Assembly (NCBI RefSeq): GCF_000269985.1
Contig: NC_016109.1
Span: forward strand, 4,464,001 to 4,528,000
Length of the DNA: 64,000 nt
Direction: 5' to 3'
DNA from: Kitasatospora setae KM-6054
Lineage (GTDB): Bacteria; Actinomycetota; Actinomycetes; Streptomycetales; Streptomycetaceae
In this document: in pieces, positions 51,801 to 60,586 of the stretch
Numbering within the stretch: position 1 is the stretch's first letter
How the letters are laid out: each line of letters opens with the position of its first letter
Program-made: the position numbers and the translations under genes
The notes under the pieces: generated by a model
Database searches by the model: none
Told to the model about the DNA's origin: nothing
What the model saw: the letters and a program-made list of their open reading frames with translations, nothing else

Positions 51801-52450
51801 CGCTGGCGAAGGAGCTGATCACGCTGGACGACGTGTCCGGGGGGCGGCTGACGCTGGGGATCGGGGCGGGCGGGACGGGGTTCGACGCGACGGCGATAGG
51901 GCAGGAGGCGTGGTCGCCGAAGGAGCGGGCGGACCGGTTCGGGGAGTTCGTGGGGCTGCTGGACGAGTTGCTGACGCACGACGCGGTGACCCGGGAGGGC
52001 ACGTACTACTCGGCGGTGGAGGCGCGGAACATCCCGGGCTGCGTGCAGACGCCCCGGGTGCCGTTCTACGTGGCGGCGACCGGGCCGCGCGGGCTGCGGC
52101 TGGCGGCGGAGCACGGGCAGGGCTGGGTGACGTACGGTGACCCGCGCGGGCCGGCGGACGTGCCGGTGGAGCAGGCGCCCGGGGTGGTCGCGAGGCAGCT
52201 GGAGAAGCTGGCGGCGGCCTGCGCGGCGGCCGGCCGGGACGTCGGCGAGCTGGAGAAGGTGCTGCTGCAGGGGTCGACGGCGGAGCAGCCGCTGCGGTCG
52301 GTGGGCGCGTTCGTGGACTGGGCGGGCACCTACCGGGAGCTGGGCGTCACCGAGCTGGTGATCCACTGGCCGGTCCCGGACTCGATCTTCGCCAACGACC
52401 TCGCGGTCTTCGAGGAGATCGCCACCGAGGGCCTCGCCCAGCTCGGCTGA
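51776..52450 (+). pseudogene. LLM oxidoreductase, C-terminal part of the split host gene
   Basis: From the TC of codon 72 the frame runs in phase with 33314-33526 and encodes 224 residues: SPNFRHPVTLAKELITLDDV, GIGAGGTGFDATAIGQEAWS, VPFYVAATGPRGLRLAAEHG and the end FEEIATEGLAQLG. Without the first 71 residues the barrel is incomplete. An in-frame ATG in the element arm (MASPNFRHPV) could allow translation of a truncated protein, probably without activity. A hairpin terminator follows. Confidence 0.9.
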
Positions 52451-52528
52451 GGATCCCGGCTGCGCGGTCGGCGCTGCGGGTCGGCGGCGCGGCCGGCGGT
52501 GTCCGTCCGCCGCCGAATCCGGACGGCT

Positions 52529-52576
52529 CCGGCTTCCCGCCGCGCCGCCGTTTCCCGGGGGGCGGCGGGAAGCCGG
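52529..52576 (+). terminator. 15-bp hairpin terminator after the LLM gene
   Basis: CCGGCTTCCCGCCGC (52529-52543) and GCGGCGGGAAGCCGG (52562-52576) pair perfectly around an 18-base loop. It lies 78 bases after the LLM stop. Confidence 0.75.
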
Positions 52577-52589
52577 ATAACCGCGGAAT

Positions 52590-52614
52590 CGCCCGCCCCG
52601 TAAACTGGCGGGCG
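52590..52614 (+). promoter_or_regulatory. Palindrome enclosing a -10-like TAAACT
   Basis: CGCCCGCC (52590-52597) and GGCGGGCG (52607-52614) flank CCGTAAACT. TAAACT (52601-52606) fits an actinobacterial -10 box and is 49 bases before the ATCase start. A repressor binding the dyad would cover the promoter. Confidence 0.4.
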
Positions 52615-52654
52615 CCCCGAATGCAGCAGAGTCACCAGAGGAAGTCGGACCGCC

Positions 52655-53698
52655 ATGTCTCTCATCGGAAAGCACATTCTCTCCAGCGACCTCTTCGACC
52701 GGGACCAACTGGAGGAGCTCTTCGAACTGGCGGACGTGCTGGCACCGGTGGCCCGCGGCCGGCAGGTCACCCGGGTGCTGGAGGGCGCGGTGATGGCGAG
52801 CCTCTTCTTCGAGGCGAGCACCCGGACCCGGCTCAGCTGCGAGACGGCCTTCCTGCGCCTGGGCGGCGGGGTGACCAGCAGCACCGGCGCCGAGATCATG
52901 TCGATCTCCAAGGGCGAGTCGCTGGCCGACACCAGCCGCGTGGTCACCGGCTACTGCGACCTGGTGGTGATGCGCCACCCCGAGGTGAGCGCCGTGCACG
53001 AGTTCGCCGCGGCGACCAACATCCCGGTGGTCAACTGCGGCAACGGCGCCGGCGAGCACCCGACCCAGGCGCTGCTCGACATGTTCACCCTGCACCGGGA
53101 GTTCGCCCGGATCGGCCTCCCGATGGACGGCCGCCGGATCGCCCTGGTCGGCGACCTGCGGCACGGCCGCACGGTGCACTCGCTGATCAAGCTGCTCTCC
53201 CGCTACGAGGGCCTGACCATCGTCTGCGTCGCCCCCGACTCGCTCGGGATGCCCGTCGAGCTGATGGAGCTGGCCGAGAACCGCGGCCACCGGGTCGAGC
53301 AGAGCGACCAGCCGCGGACCGGCCTGAAGGGCGCCGACGTGATCTACACGACGCGGCTGCAGACCGAGCGGTTCGCGGACAAGCCGGTGCCGTACAGCGA
53401 CGACTTCCGGATCGACAAGGCCCTGTTCAGCGAGGTCGGCGGCCCGGACACGGTGATCATGCACCCGCTGCCGCGGGACGGCCGCCCGGGCTCCAACGAC
53501 CTGGCCACCGACCTCAACGGCGACCCGCGGCTGGCGGTGTTCCGGCAGACCGACGCCGGCATCCCGATGCGGATGGCGCTGTTCGCCTCGGTGCTCGGCG
53601 TGGCCGACGCGGTCGCCGACTCGCTCCGCCCGGCGACCTGGTACCGCCCGGAGTACACCGGGCCGGAGGACGCCCCGTTCTACAAGAACGCCCGCTGA
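52655..53698 (+). CDS. Aspartate carbamoyltransferase-type enzyme
   Basis: A 347-residue transcarbamylase. ASLFFEASTRTRLSCETAFL has the carbamoyl-phosphate loop (STRTR), EIMSISKGESLADTSRVV carries the conserved Lys, GEHPTQALLDMFTLHREF matches aspartate rather than ornithine carbamoyltransferases (HPTQ, not HPCQ), and VIMHPLPRDG is the C-terminal loop. It would condense carbamoyl phosphate with aspartate in pyrimidine synthesis. It is not in a pyr operon and is longer than typical PyrB (about 310-325), so it is probably a second, stand-alone enzyme. ATG 52655 lies 14 bases after a GAGGAAG motif. Confidence 0.82.
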   Translation: MSLIGKHILSSDLFDRDQLEELFELADVLAPVARGRQVTRVLEGAVMASLFFEASTRTRLSCETAFLRLGGGVTSSTGAEIMSISKGESLADTSRVVTGYCDLVVMRHPEVSAVHEFAAATNIPVVNCGNGAGEHPTQALLDMFTLHREFARIGLPMDGRRIALVGDLRHGRTVHSLIKLLSRYEGLTIVCVAPDSLGMPVELMELAENRGHRVEQSDQPRTGLKGADVIYTTRLQTERFADKPVPYSDDFRIDKALFSEVGGPDTVIMHPLPRDGRPGSNDLATDLNGDPRLAVFRQTDAGIPMRMALFASVLGVADAVADSLRPATWYRPEYTGPEDAPFYKNAR

Positions 53699-54095
53699 GC
53701 CGACGGCGCGAGCGCACCCCCGGCGTCCCCGATTACCGGCACCCGTTCCCGGAATCGCGCGCACGGGGAATGGCACCGGGAATGGCGCCGGGAATGGCAC
53801 GGGTGCCGCGACAAAACCGGAGCGCCCCGGAAGGGATTTCTCCGCATGCCGAAACCCCCTCGTTCCGGCCGCGGCGGCGGGCGCCTTCTCCCTGTTCCTC
53901 CCCGGAGCCGGTCCCCTTTCTCCGCGCACCGTTCGTGACGGCCCGTCCGGTCCGCGCCCGCGCGGCCGGGCGGTCCGGCCGCGCGGGACCCGGTCCGGTC
54001 CGAGGGGGCGCTTCGGCCGTGGTCCGGACCGGGCCCTAGGCTCGGCGGGGAGCCCGACGGACGGGCCAGGCAAGGCGCCTCTTGGAGGGGTACGG
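53699..54095. other. Intergenic region with short tandem repeats
   Basis: No gene is visible in these 397 bases. At 53764-53799 a 12-base unit (CCGGGAATGGCA and variants) occurs three times. The 3' end contains the promoter of the next gene, which starts after GGAGGGGTACGG. Confidence 0.5.
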
Positions 54096-55412
54096 ATGAG
54101 CTGGGACGGCGGCAGCCCGGGGCAGCAGCAGTACGGTGGCGGCCAGCCGCAGGGGCCGGGCGGATGGCCGGGCTACGGCCCGCCCGGCGGCGGCACCGGC
54201 GGCTGGGGGCAGCAGAACCCCTGGGGCGCCCTCCCCCCGATCGCGCCGAAGCCCGGCGTGCTGCCGCTGCGCCCGCTCACCTTCGGCGACATGTTCAGCG
54301 CGGTCTTCGACACCCTGCGCCGCTACACCGCCGCGGTCTACCTGCCGCTGCTGGCGGTCGTCGGCGTCCTCGCCGTGCCGTTGGCGGTGGGCTGCGTCCT
54401 GCTGGCGGGCCCGCTCGCCGACGGGTTCAACGCCCTGGTGAACGCCGGTGACGACGTCACGGCCGACCAGGCGTGGGACGTGTTCCGGCCGATCCTGCTG
54501 CTGGTGGGCATGCTCACGCTGGTGTCGTTCCTGCTGTACGCGACCGCCGGGCCGCTGGTCACGGTGGTGCTGCGGGCCGCGACGCTCGGCCGGCCGATGA
54601 AGGCCGCCCAGGCGTGGAAGGAGGCCCGCCCCCGGCTGGCCACGACCTTCGCCGCGCTGGCGCTGACCTTCGGCTCGGTGGTCCTGGCGTACGTCCTGAT
54701 GACCGGTCTGCTGATCCTGCTCGCCGGCACGGACGCCCCGGGCGCGGTCTGGCTGCTGCTGGTGCTGCTGTTCCTGGTGCTGGTGGCGGGCGGGATCTAC
54801 ACCATGGTCCGGCTGTCGCTGCAGATCCCGGCGGCGGTCCTGGAGGAGGGCACCGCCGTGGCGGCGGTCCGCCGCGCCTGGCGGCTCAACCGGGGCAACT
54901 GGTGGCGCACCCTCGGCCTCACCCTGCTGGTCACGGTGCTCGGCGGGATCGCGACCAGCATCCTCAGCTTCCCGTTCCGGATCATCCTGGCGATCGTGAT
55001 GCCGGCCAGCGCGGACTTCTCGGGGGACGGCTCGACCCTGGGCACCACCAGCCACGGCTCGATGACCACCCTGCTGCTGGCCTCCGCGCTGCTGGGGCTG
55101 CTCACCACGACGATGACCTCCCCGCTGGTGCCGCTGGCCAACGGCGTCCTCTACATCGACCGCCGGATCCGCACCGAGCGCCTGGACGTCGCGCTGGCCG
55201 AGGCCGCGGGCATCCACTTCGCCGAGTCCTCCGGCTACCCGCAGGCCACCGTGCCCGCCCCGGCCCAGCCCGCTTCGTACCCGCCCGCTTCGTACCCGCC
55301 CGCTTCGTACCCGCCCGCCGGGCCGGTTCCGACGCCGCCCGCGACCCCGCCCGCGACGCCGCCCGCCGCACCGGCCGGGCCGGGCGCCGGAGAGGGTCCG
55401 GAGGGGAGCTGA
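54096..55412 (+). CDS. Polytopic membrane protein with Gly- and Pro-rich ends
   Basis: A 438-residue protein. A Gly/Gln/Pro-rich cytoplasmic N-terminus (about residues 1-55) leads to LRPLTFGDMFSAVFDTLRRY, a motif of membrane proteins related to the glycerophosphodiester phosphodiesterase membrane domain. About six helices follow (for example VYLPLLAVVGVLAVPLAVGC, PILLLVGMLTLVSFLLYATA, WLLLVLLFLVLVAGGIYTMV). RAWRLNRGNWWRTLGLTLLV is a conserved cytoplasmic turn. The C-terminus carries three tandem ASYPP units (near 55268-55312) and a Pro/Ala tail. Function unknown. Confidence 0.75.
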   Translation: MSWDGGSPGQQQYGGGQPQGPGGWPGYGPPGGGTGGWGQQNPWGALPPIAPKPGVLPLRPLTFGDMFSAVFDTLRRYTAAVYLPLLAVVGVLAVPLAVGCVLLAGPLADGFNALVNAGDDVTADQAWDVFRPILLLVGMLTLVSFLLYATAGPLVTVVLRAATLGRPMKAAQAWKEARPRLATTFAALALTFGSVVLAYVLMTGLLILLAGTDAPGAVWLLLVLLFLVLVAGGIYTMVRLSLQIPAAVLEEGTAVAAVRRAWRLNRGNWWRTLGLTLLVTVLGGIATSILSFPFRIILAIVMPASADFSGDGSTLGTTSHGSMTTLLLASALLGLLTTTMTSPLVPLANGVLYIDRRIRTERLDVALAEAAGIHFAESSGYPQATVPAPAQPASYPPASYPPASYPPAGPVPTPPATPPATPPAAPAGPGAGEGPEGS

Positions 55413-55610
55413 CCGCGCCTGGTTGCGGTTGCATCACGGGCTGTCCGTTTGGCTGTGGATTATGGCGAATGGACCGCGGAACCGTGTTGTTGAGGGGCGC
55501 ACAGGTCTCACATAATTCGTGCACCGCGTGATGACGACCGCGTTCGGGCCGGCCGGGGGGACGGCTCGCGCGGCCGCGCGGACAGCCATGTGAACCCTGG
55601 GGGGAGACCC

Positions 55611-56588
55611 TTGTCCGTTCCCGAACCGTCCGCTGAGCCGACACCGGCTCCGGCCGCTCCGGAAGCCCCGCCCGCCGTCCCCGCAGCTCCGGACGCCGGG
55701 CCCCACCCCGCCGCGCCGGCCCCGCCGGAGTCGCCGACTCCCGCTGCGCCGACGCTTTCTGACGTCCAGTCAACTTCTCTTGCCTCGACGGCTTTTGGCG
55801 CCCCGCCGGTTCCGGGCGCCCCGCGCCGGCTGCCCCGGGCGGTCGGTGTGGCCCTGTCGGTGGCCGGTCTGCTCGCGGTGACCGCCGCCAGCGCGGTGGT
55901 CACCGTCGCGGTGGGCAAGCCCGACCGCGCCGACCGCGCGGTGGCCGCCGCGCCGGCCCCGTCGGGGTCCGGCGCCTCCCCGTCGGCGAGCGCGAGCGCG
56001 AGCGCGGCTCCGACGCCCACCCCGAGCCCGACGCCCAGCACGCCCCCGCCGCCGCCCCCGGCCCCGCGCCCGTCCAGCACCCTGCAGGGCAGCGTCTCGG
56101 GCGGCAAGCACAGCGGCGACCTGCGGTACTTCCTGCTGCCCGTGCCCGACGACGCGGACCCGTACGGCTCCCCGGACGGCGCGATGATGAGCATGGAGGA
56201 CCTGCAGGCGCAGTACAGCAAGAACGTCGACATCAAGAGCGTCCTCGACTCCTGGAACTTCAAGGACGCGGCCACCCGCACCTACCGCACCCGGGACGGG
56301 AAGAGCGAGGTCCGGATCGACCTCAAGCGGTTCAGCCGGACCGACCGCGCCCAGGGCTTCGCCGACAACAGCAGCTTCGACCAGGACTCCTTCGACATCG
56401 CCGGGGTGTCCAACGCGAAGGGCTACATCTTCAAGCCCGAGCAGCAGGCGTACACCGGCCACCTGATCGGCATCGGCGTGGTCGGCGACGTGGTCTACGA
56501 GGTCACCGTCGACGTGCAGGGCGACCCCGACAAGGCGCTGCTCGCCGACGCGATGAAGCGCGCCCACGACCGCCTCGCCAACGGCTGA
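55611..56588 (+). CDS. Membrane-anchored protein, paralogue 1 of 4
   Basis: A 325-residue protein read from TTG 55611, which follows GGGGGGAGACCC; a GTG at 55590 is an alternative. A Pro/Ala-rich cytoplasmic part (about 1-80) precedes one helix (AVGVALSVAGLLAVTAASAV) and a Ser/Pro/Ala linker. The extracellular domain opens with SGDLRYFLLPVPDDADPYGS, continues FSRTDRAQGFADNSSFDQDS, and ends VTVDVQGDPDKALLADAMKR. The same layout recurs in the next three genes. Function unknown; likely sensor or envelope protein. Confidence 0.72.
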   Translation: MSVPEPSAEPTPAPAAPEAPPAVPAAPDAGPHPAAPAPPESPTPAAPTLSDVQSTSLASTAFGAPPVPGAPRRLPRAVGVALSVAGLLAVTAASAVVTVAVGKPDRADRAVAAAPAPSGSGASPSASASASAAPTPTPSPTPSTPPPPPPAPRPSSTLQGSVSGGKHSGDLRYFLLPVPDDADPYGSPDGAMMSMEDLQAQYSKNVDIKSVLDSWNFKDAATRTYRTRDGKSEVRIDLKRFSRTDRAQGFADNSSFDQDSFDIAGVSNAKGYIFKPEQQAYTGHLIGIGVVGDVVYEVTVDVQGDPDKALLADAMKRAHDRLANG

Positions 56589-56622
56589 CGGACGTCCCGA
56601 ACTCTCTTCCCAGGAGCATCAG

Positions 56623-57540
56623 TTGAGCACCGAACCCGCGGACTCCGGGCAGTCCGGGACGGCCGCCGCGCCGCCACCCGCCGCGCCGGCGGCACCCGCC
56701 GCACCCGCCGCACCCGCCGCGCCCCCGAACCCGTTCGCCCCGCCCGCCCCGCTCGTCCCGTACGCCGCCCCGCACGCCGTGCCGGACGCCACCGAGCCGT
56801 CGGACGCCACCGACCTGCTCGAAGCGGGCGGCGAGCCCGCCCGGCCGAAGCGGCGGATCGGCGCCGGCGCGCTGTTCCTGACGGCCGTGCTGGCCGGGCC
56901 GGTGATCGGCGCCGCGGTCGGCTACGCGATCCAGTCCTCCCGGCCGCCGACGCCGCTGCCGGCCATCACCGCGCCCAAGCCCTCGTACCCCGCCGAGCGG
57001 GTCGACCCGAAGGCGCTGGCCGCCGCCGGGCCGCAGCCCCTGAACATCGACGGCGACCTGCGCAAGCTGCTGGTCGACCGCCCGTCCGGCACCGAGGACC
57101 GGACCGACGGCGACGGCGACGGCTGGCTCTCCCCGGCCGACCGGGCGGAGACCTTCGGCAACAGCCAGCGCATGTTCAGCGAGATGCTCAGCAACGGCTT
57201 CCGCCGCGCCGCCACGGTGCGCTGGGAGAGCAACGGGGACCTCTACCGGGTGATGCTGGTGCAGTACGCGCCGGACTCCGCCCTCCAGGCGATCACCGGG
57301 GTCACGCCGGACAGCACCGTCGACATGGACGTCTCGAAGTTCCCGGGCAACGACGAGAGCTACCTGCTGATCTCGAAGAAGACCTTCAACTACGCGCGCA
57401 GCACCGAGAAGTACTACTACGGCGAGGCCACCGCCCGGAAGGGCACCGTGGTGATGACCGTCCAGGTGTACGCCAAGAACGCGGTGGACCGCGCGCAACT
57501 CGAAGACATCGCCAAGCGGCAGTGGGAGCGACTCGCGTGA
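56623..57540 (+). CDS. Membrane-anchored protein, paralogue 2 of 4
   Basis: A 305-residue protein read from TTG 56623 after CCAGGAGCATCAG. The N-terminus is rich in Pro and Ala, the helix is GALFLTAVLAGPVIGAAVGY, and the outer domain contains IDGDLRKLLVDRPSGTEDRT, then NSQRMFSEMLSNGFRRAATV and YGEATARKGTVVMTVQVYAK. The LRxLL motif corresponds to LRYFLL of paralogue 1. It overlaps the next gene by four bases (GTGA), so the group is an operon. Confidence 0.72.
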   Translation: MSTEPADSGQSGTAAAPPPAAPAAPAAPAAPAAPPNPFAPPAPLVPYAAPHAVPDATEPSDATDLLEAGGEPARPKRRIGAGALFLTAVLAGPVIGAAVGYAIQSSRPPTPLPAITAPKPSYPAERVDPKALAAAGPQPLNIDGDLRKLLVDRPSGTEDRTDGDGDGWLSPADRAETFGNSQRMFSEMLSNGFRRAATVRWESNGDLYRVMLVQYAPDSALQAITGVTPDSTVDMDVSKFPGNDESYLLISKKTFNYARSTEKYYYGEATARKGTVVMTVQVYAKNAVDRAQLEDIAKRQWERLA

Positions 57541-58403
57541 CCGACATCGAACCCACCACCGCGCCCGAACCCGCGCCCGAACCCACCACCGCGCCCGAAC
57601 CCACCACCGCGTCCGAGCCCGCGTCCGAGCCCGCCGCCCTCGACCCGCAGCAGCCGCGGCGCGGTGCGCGGCGGGCCCCGAAGGCGGTCGCCGCGGTGCT
57701 CGCGGCGGCGCTGCTCGGCGTCGGCATCGGCGAGGTGGTCATCCGGGTCGGCTACGACGACGGGGGCGCGGCGCCGGTCGCCGCGGCCACCGCCCCGGCG
57801 CCCGCGCCGTCGGCGAGCACGCCCGCGCCGTGGGGCGCCAAGTCGAACGGCAACCACTTCGGCAGCCTGCGCGACCTGCTGCTGCCGGTGCCCGACGGCT
57901 ACCGGCTCGGCCCGGACTACAAGGGCCTCGGCAACGACAACGAGCTGGTCGGCGACGAACTGGCCCGGGCGCAGGAGGAGATGGTCTCCGAGGTCCCGGA
58001 GAAGTACCGGGGCGAGCTGAAGGACGCGCTCTCCACCCTGCACTTCACCGGGGTCGGGGTGCGCAGCCTGGCGCGCTCGGACAGCCGGCTGATGGCGGTG
58101 CTGAAGCTCAGCCAGTTCAACCAGCAGACGGTGTCGCGGCAGAACGCGCTGTTCGGCGCGCTGGTCGACGACAGCGACCTGTTCCGGCGCGGCCCGCAGG
58201 TGCCGGGCCACCCGGACGCCCGCTGCGGACTGCCCACGCTGGAGGCCGGCGACCAGCTCGACTACGTCACCTGCTACTCGGCCGAGGGCGATCTGCTGGT
58301 GCAGATGCGGGTCTCGGGGATAGCACCCCTCGACCAGAACAAGGTCGTGGACCTGTTCCGTCAGCAACTGGACCGACTGGCCCGACCGGGAGCCTCCGTA
58401 TGA
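57537..58403 (+). CDS. Membrane-anchored protein, paralogue 3 of 4
   Basis: A 288-residue protein from GTG 57537, with GGAG nine bases upstream. The N-terminus repeats EPTTAPEP, the helix is AVAAVLAAALLGVGIGEVVI, and the outer domain starts HFGSLRDLLLPVPDGYRLGP, the clearest version of the family motif. Two Cys (RCGLPTLEAGDQLDYVTCYS) may form a disulfide. Its stop overlaps the ATG of paralogue 4 (ATGA). Confidence 0.72.
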   Translation: MTDIEPTTAPEPAPEPTTAPEPTTASEPASEPAALDPQQPRRGARRAPKAVAAVLAAALLGVGIGEVVIRVGYDDGGAAPVAAATAPAPAPSASTPAPWGAKSNGNHFGSLRDLLLPVPDGYRLGPDYKGLGNDNELVGDELARAQEEMVSEVPEKYRGELKDALSTLHFTGVGVRSLARSDSRLMAVLKLSQFNQQTVSRQNALFGALVDDSDLFRRGPQVPGHPDARCGLPTLEAGDQLDYVTCYSAEGDLLVQMRVSGIAPLDQNKVVDLFRQQLDRLARPGASV

Positions 58404-59425
58404 GCAGCGACACCCCTTCCCTCCCGCCGGAGCCGAACGTCCCGGCCCAGCAGGCGAGTTCACCCGATCCGGCCGCCCAGGCCGCGCCCGAGCCGGCCGC
58501 CCCGGTCACCCCGGACGCAGGGGCCGAGCAGCCGCTGTTCCCGGCCCCGCCGGCCGCGGCGCCCGCGCCGGAGCGGACGCCGGAGGAGCGCGCCGCGCGC
58601 CGCCGCCGCCGGCAGCTGGGCGCGGCGGCGCTGCTGGCGGTGGTGACCGGGGTGGCGGCGGCGGTCCTGGTGACGCTGCCGGAGCGCACCGACATCCCGG
58701 GCCTGGCCACGCCGAACGACGGCCGGTACGAGTTCCCGGAGCTGGCGCTCCCGCCGCTGCCGGCCGGTGCCTCGCCGCCGAACGAGTACAAGATGCGGAC
58801 GCACGCGGCGGACCTGCGCGGCCTGCTGCTGCCGCTGCCGAAGGGCGCGGTGGCCACCGCGCCGTCGGCGTCCGTCTCGGCGTCCGGGTCGGCGTCCGTC
58901 TCGGCGTCGCCGTCCGCGTCCCCGTCGGCCTCCGTCTCGCCGTCCGGTTCGGGTGCGGCCTCGCCGTCCCCGGGCCTGCCGTCGGTGCCGGGCCGCTGGA
59001 TCCCGTGCGACCGGGACGCGATGCTGGCGAAGGACGACGCGTACGCGCTGCGGCTGACCACCGACGCCTGCCGGGGCGCCGCCGCCCAGGGCTGGACGGC
59101 GGCCGACGGGACGCGCACCGAGCTGCGGCTGTTCCGGTTCGGGTCGAAGGACGAGGCGGCGGACTTCTTCGCCCGCGCCTACCAGCAGACCTCGACGAAG
59201 GACATCGGGGCGACCCACCTGGACGCCGAGAGCAAGTACCCGGTGGCGCTGGGGGAGACCGACATCCGGGTGTCCGACGAGCAGGTGGCGGGCCTGGCGA
59301 CCGGCCGGATCGGCTGGCTGCAGAGCGGCGACGTGGTCGCGCTGGTCCAGCTGACCAACCCGAAGGGCGTCCCGACGCAGGCGTTCCGGCAGGTGTTCGC
59401 GCTGCAGAGCGGCATGCTGTACTGA
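58400..59425 (+). CDS. Membrane-anchored protein, paralogue 4 of 4
   Basis: A 341-residue protein. The cytoplasmic part is Pro/Ala-rich and ends in EERAARRRRRQLG, followed by the helix AAALLAVVTGVAAAVLVTLP. The outer domain opens HAADLRGLLLPLPKGAVATA, then has a Ser/Ala linker (repeated SASVSASGS-type units) and a folded end with two Cys (WIPCDRDAMLAKDDAYALRL, then TTDACRGAAAQG). FGSKDEAADFFARAYQQTST resembles the corresponding part of paralogue 1. Confidence 0.72.
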   Translation: MSSDTPSLPPEPNVPAQQASSPDPAAQAAPEPAAPVTPDAGAEQPLFPAPPAAAPAPERTPEERAARRRRRQLGAAALLAVVTGVAAAVLVTLPERTDIPGLATPNDGRYEFPELALPPLPAGASPPNEYKMRTHAADLRGLLLPLPKGAVATAPSASVSASGSASVSASPSASPSASVSPSGSGAASPSPGLPSVPGRWIPCDRDAMLAKDDAYALRLTTDACRGAAAQGWTAADGTRTELRLFRFGSKDEAADFFARAYQQTSTKDIGATHLDAESKYPVALGETDIRVSDEQVAGLATGRIGWLQSGDVVALVQLTNPKGVPTQAFRQVFALQSGMLY

Positions 59426-59551
59426 CGCCGACTCAGCCGTCCGGTCCGCTCCTCCCCTAGGGGGCGGGCCGGGCGGGTCATCCCGTGGGGTGAGGGAAGC
59501 CCGGCTTCCCAGCGCATTCCGCGGACCGGGGCGCGGGGCTACGTTGATGCC

Positions 59552-60586
59552 GTGTCCACAGTCATCAAGACGGACGGCCTCACCAAGAGGTTCTCCCGGG
59601 TCACCGCGCTCGACCGGCTCACCGTTGAGGTGCAGCCGGGCGTGGTCGGCCTGGTGGGGGCGAACGGCGCGGGCAAGTCCACCCTCATCAAGATCCTCCT
59701 CGGGCTGTCCCCGGCCACCGAGGGCACCGGCCAGGTGCTCGGGCTGGACATCGCCACCCAGGGTCCGGAGATCCGCGAGCACGTCGGCTACATGCCGGAG
59801 CACGACTGCCTGCCGCCGGACGTGTCCGCCACCGAGTTCGTCGTGCACATGGCCCGGATGTCCGGCCTGCCGGCCGCCGCGGCCCGCGAGCGCACCGCCG
59901 ACACCCTCCGCCACGTCGGCCTGTACGAGGAGCGCTACCGCCCGATGGGCGGCTACTCGACCGGCATGAAGCAGCGGGTGAAGCTGGCCCAGGCCCTCGT
60001 CCACGACCCGAAGCTGGTGCTGCTGGACGAGCCGACCAACGGCCTCGACCCGGTCGGCCGGGACGAGATGCTGGCGCTGATCCGCCGCGTGCACAGCGAC
60101 TTCGGCATCTCGGTGCTGGTCACCACCCACCTGCTGGGCGAGCTGGAGCGGACCTGCGACCACCTGGTGGTGATCGACGGCGGCAAGCTGCTGCGCTCCT
60201 CCTCCACCGCCTCGTTCACCGGCAGCACCCGACTGCTCGCCGTCGAGGTCACCGACCACCCGACGGACCGCGCCTTCGACGCCGACGCCGTCCTCACCGA
60301 GCGGCTGACCGCGGCCGGCCTGACGGTCCGTCCGGACGGCAGCCGGATCCTGCTGGTGGAGATCGCCGGCGAGGAGACGTACGACACCGTCCGCGACACC
60401 GTGGACGACCTCGGCCTGGGCCTGGTGCGGCTGGAGCAGCGCCGCCACCGGGTCGCCGAGATCTTCAGCACCCGCGCCGACGAACCCGCCGGCCAGCCCG
60501 GCGCGCCCGACGGCACCCCCGACGCACCCGGCACCCCCGACCACGACGCCCTCCAGGACGCGTCCGCAGGAGGCGAGCAGGCATGA
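59552..60586 (+). CDS. ABC-2-type transporter ATPase 1
   Basis: A 344-residue ATPase of the ABC-2 export class. Walker A is GANGAGKSTLIKILLG, the signature is YSTGMKQRVKLAQALVHDP, Walker B is LVLLDEPTNGLDPVGRDEM, and the switch His lies in VLVTTHLLGELER. The C-terminal extension ends in an Ala/Pro-rich tail. GTG 59552 lies 7-8 bases after TACGTT (59539-59544), a -10-like box, and has no obvious Shine-Dalgarno sequence, so the transcript may be leaderless. The stop overlaps the permease start. Confidence 0.88.
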   Translation: MSTVIKTDGLTKRFSRVTALDRLTVEVQPGVVGLVGANGAGKSTLIKILLGLSPATEGTGQVLGLDIATQGPEIREHVGYMPEHDCLPPDVSATEFVVHMARMSGLPAAAARERTADTLRHVGLYEERYRPMGGYSTGMKQRVKLAQALVHDPKLVLLDEPTNGLDPVGRDEMLALIRRVHSDFGISVLVTTHLLGELERTCDHLVVIDGGKLLRSSSTASFTGSTRLLAVEVTDHPTDRAFDADAVLTERLTAAGLTVRPDGSRILLVEIAGEETYDTVRDTVDDLGLGLVRLEQRRHRVAEIFSTRADEPAGQPGAPDGTPDAPGTPDHDALQDASAGGEQA

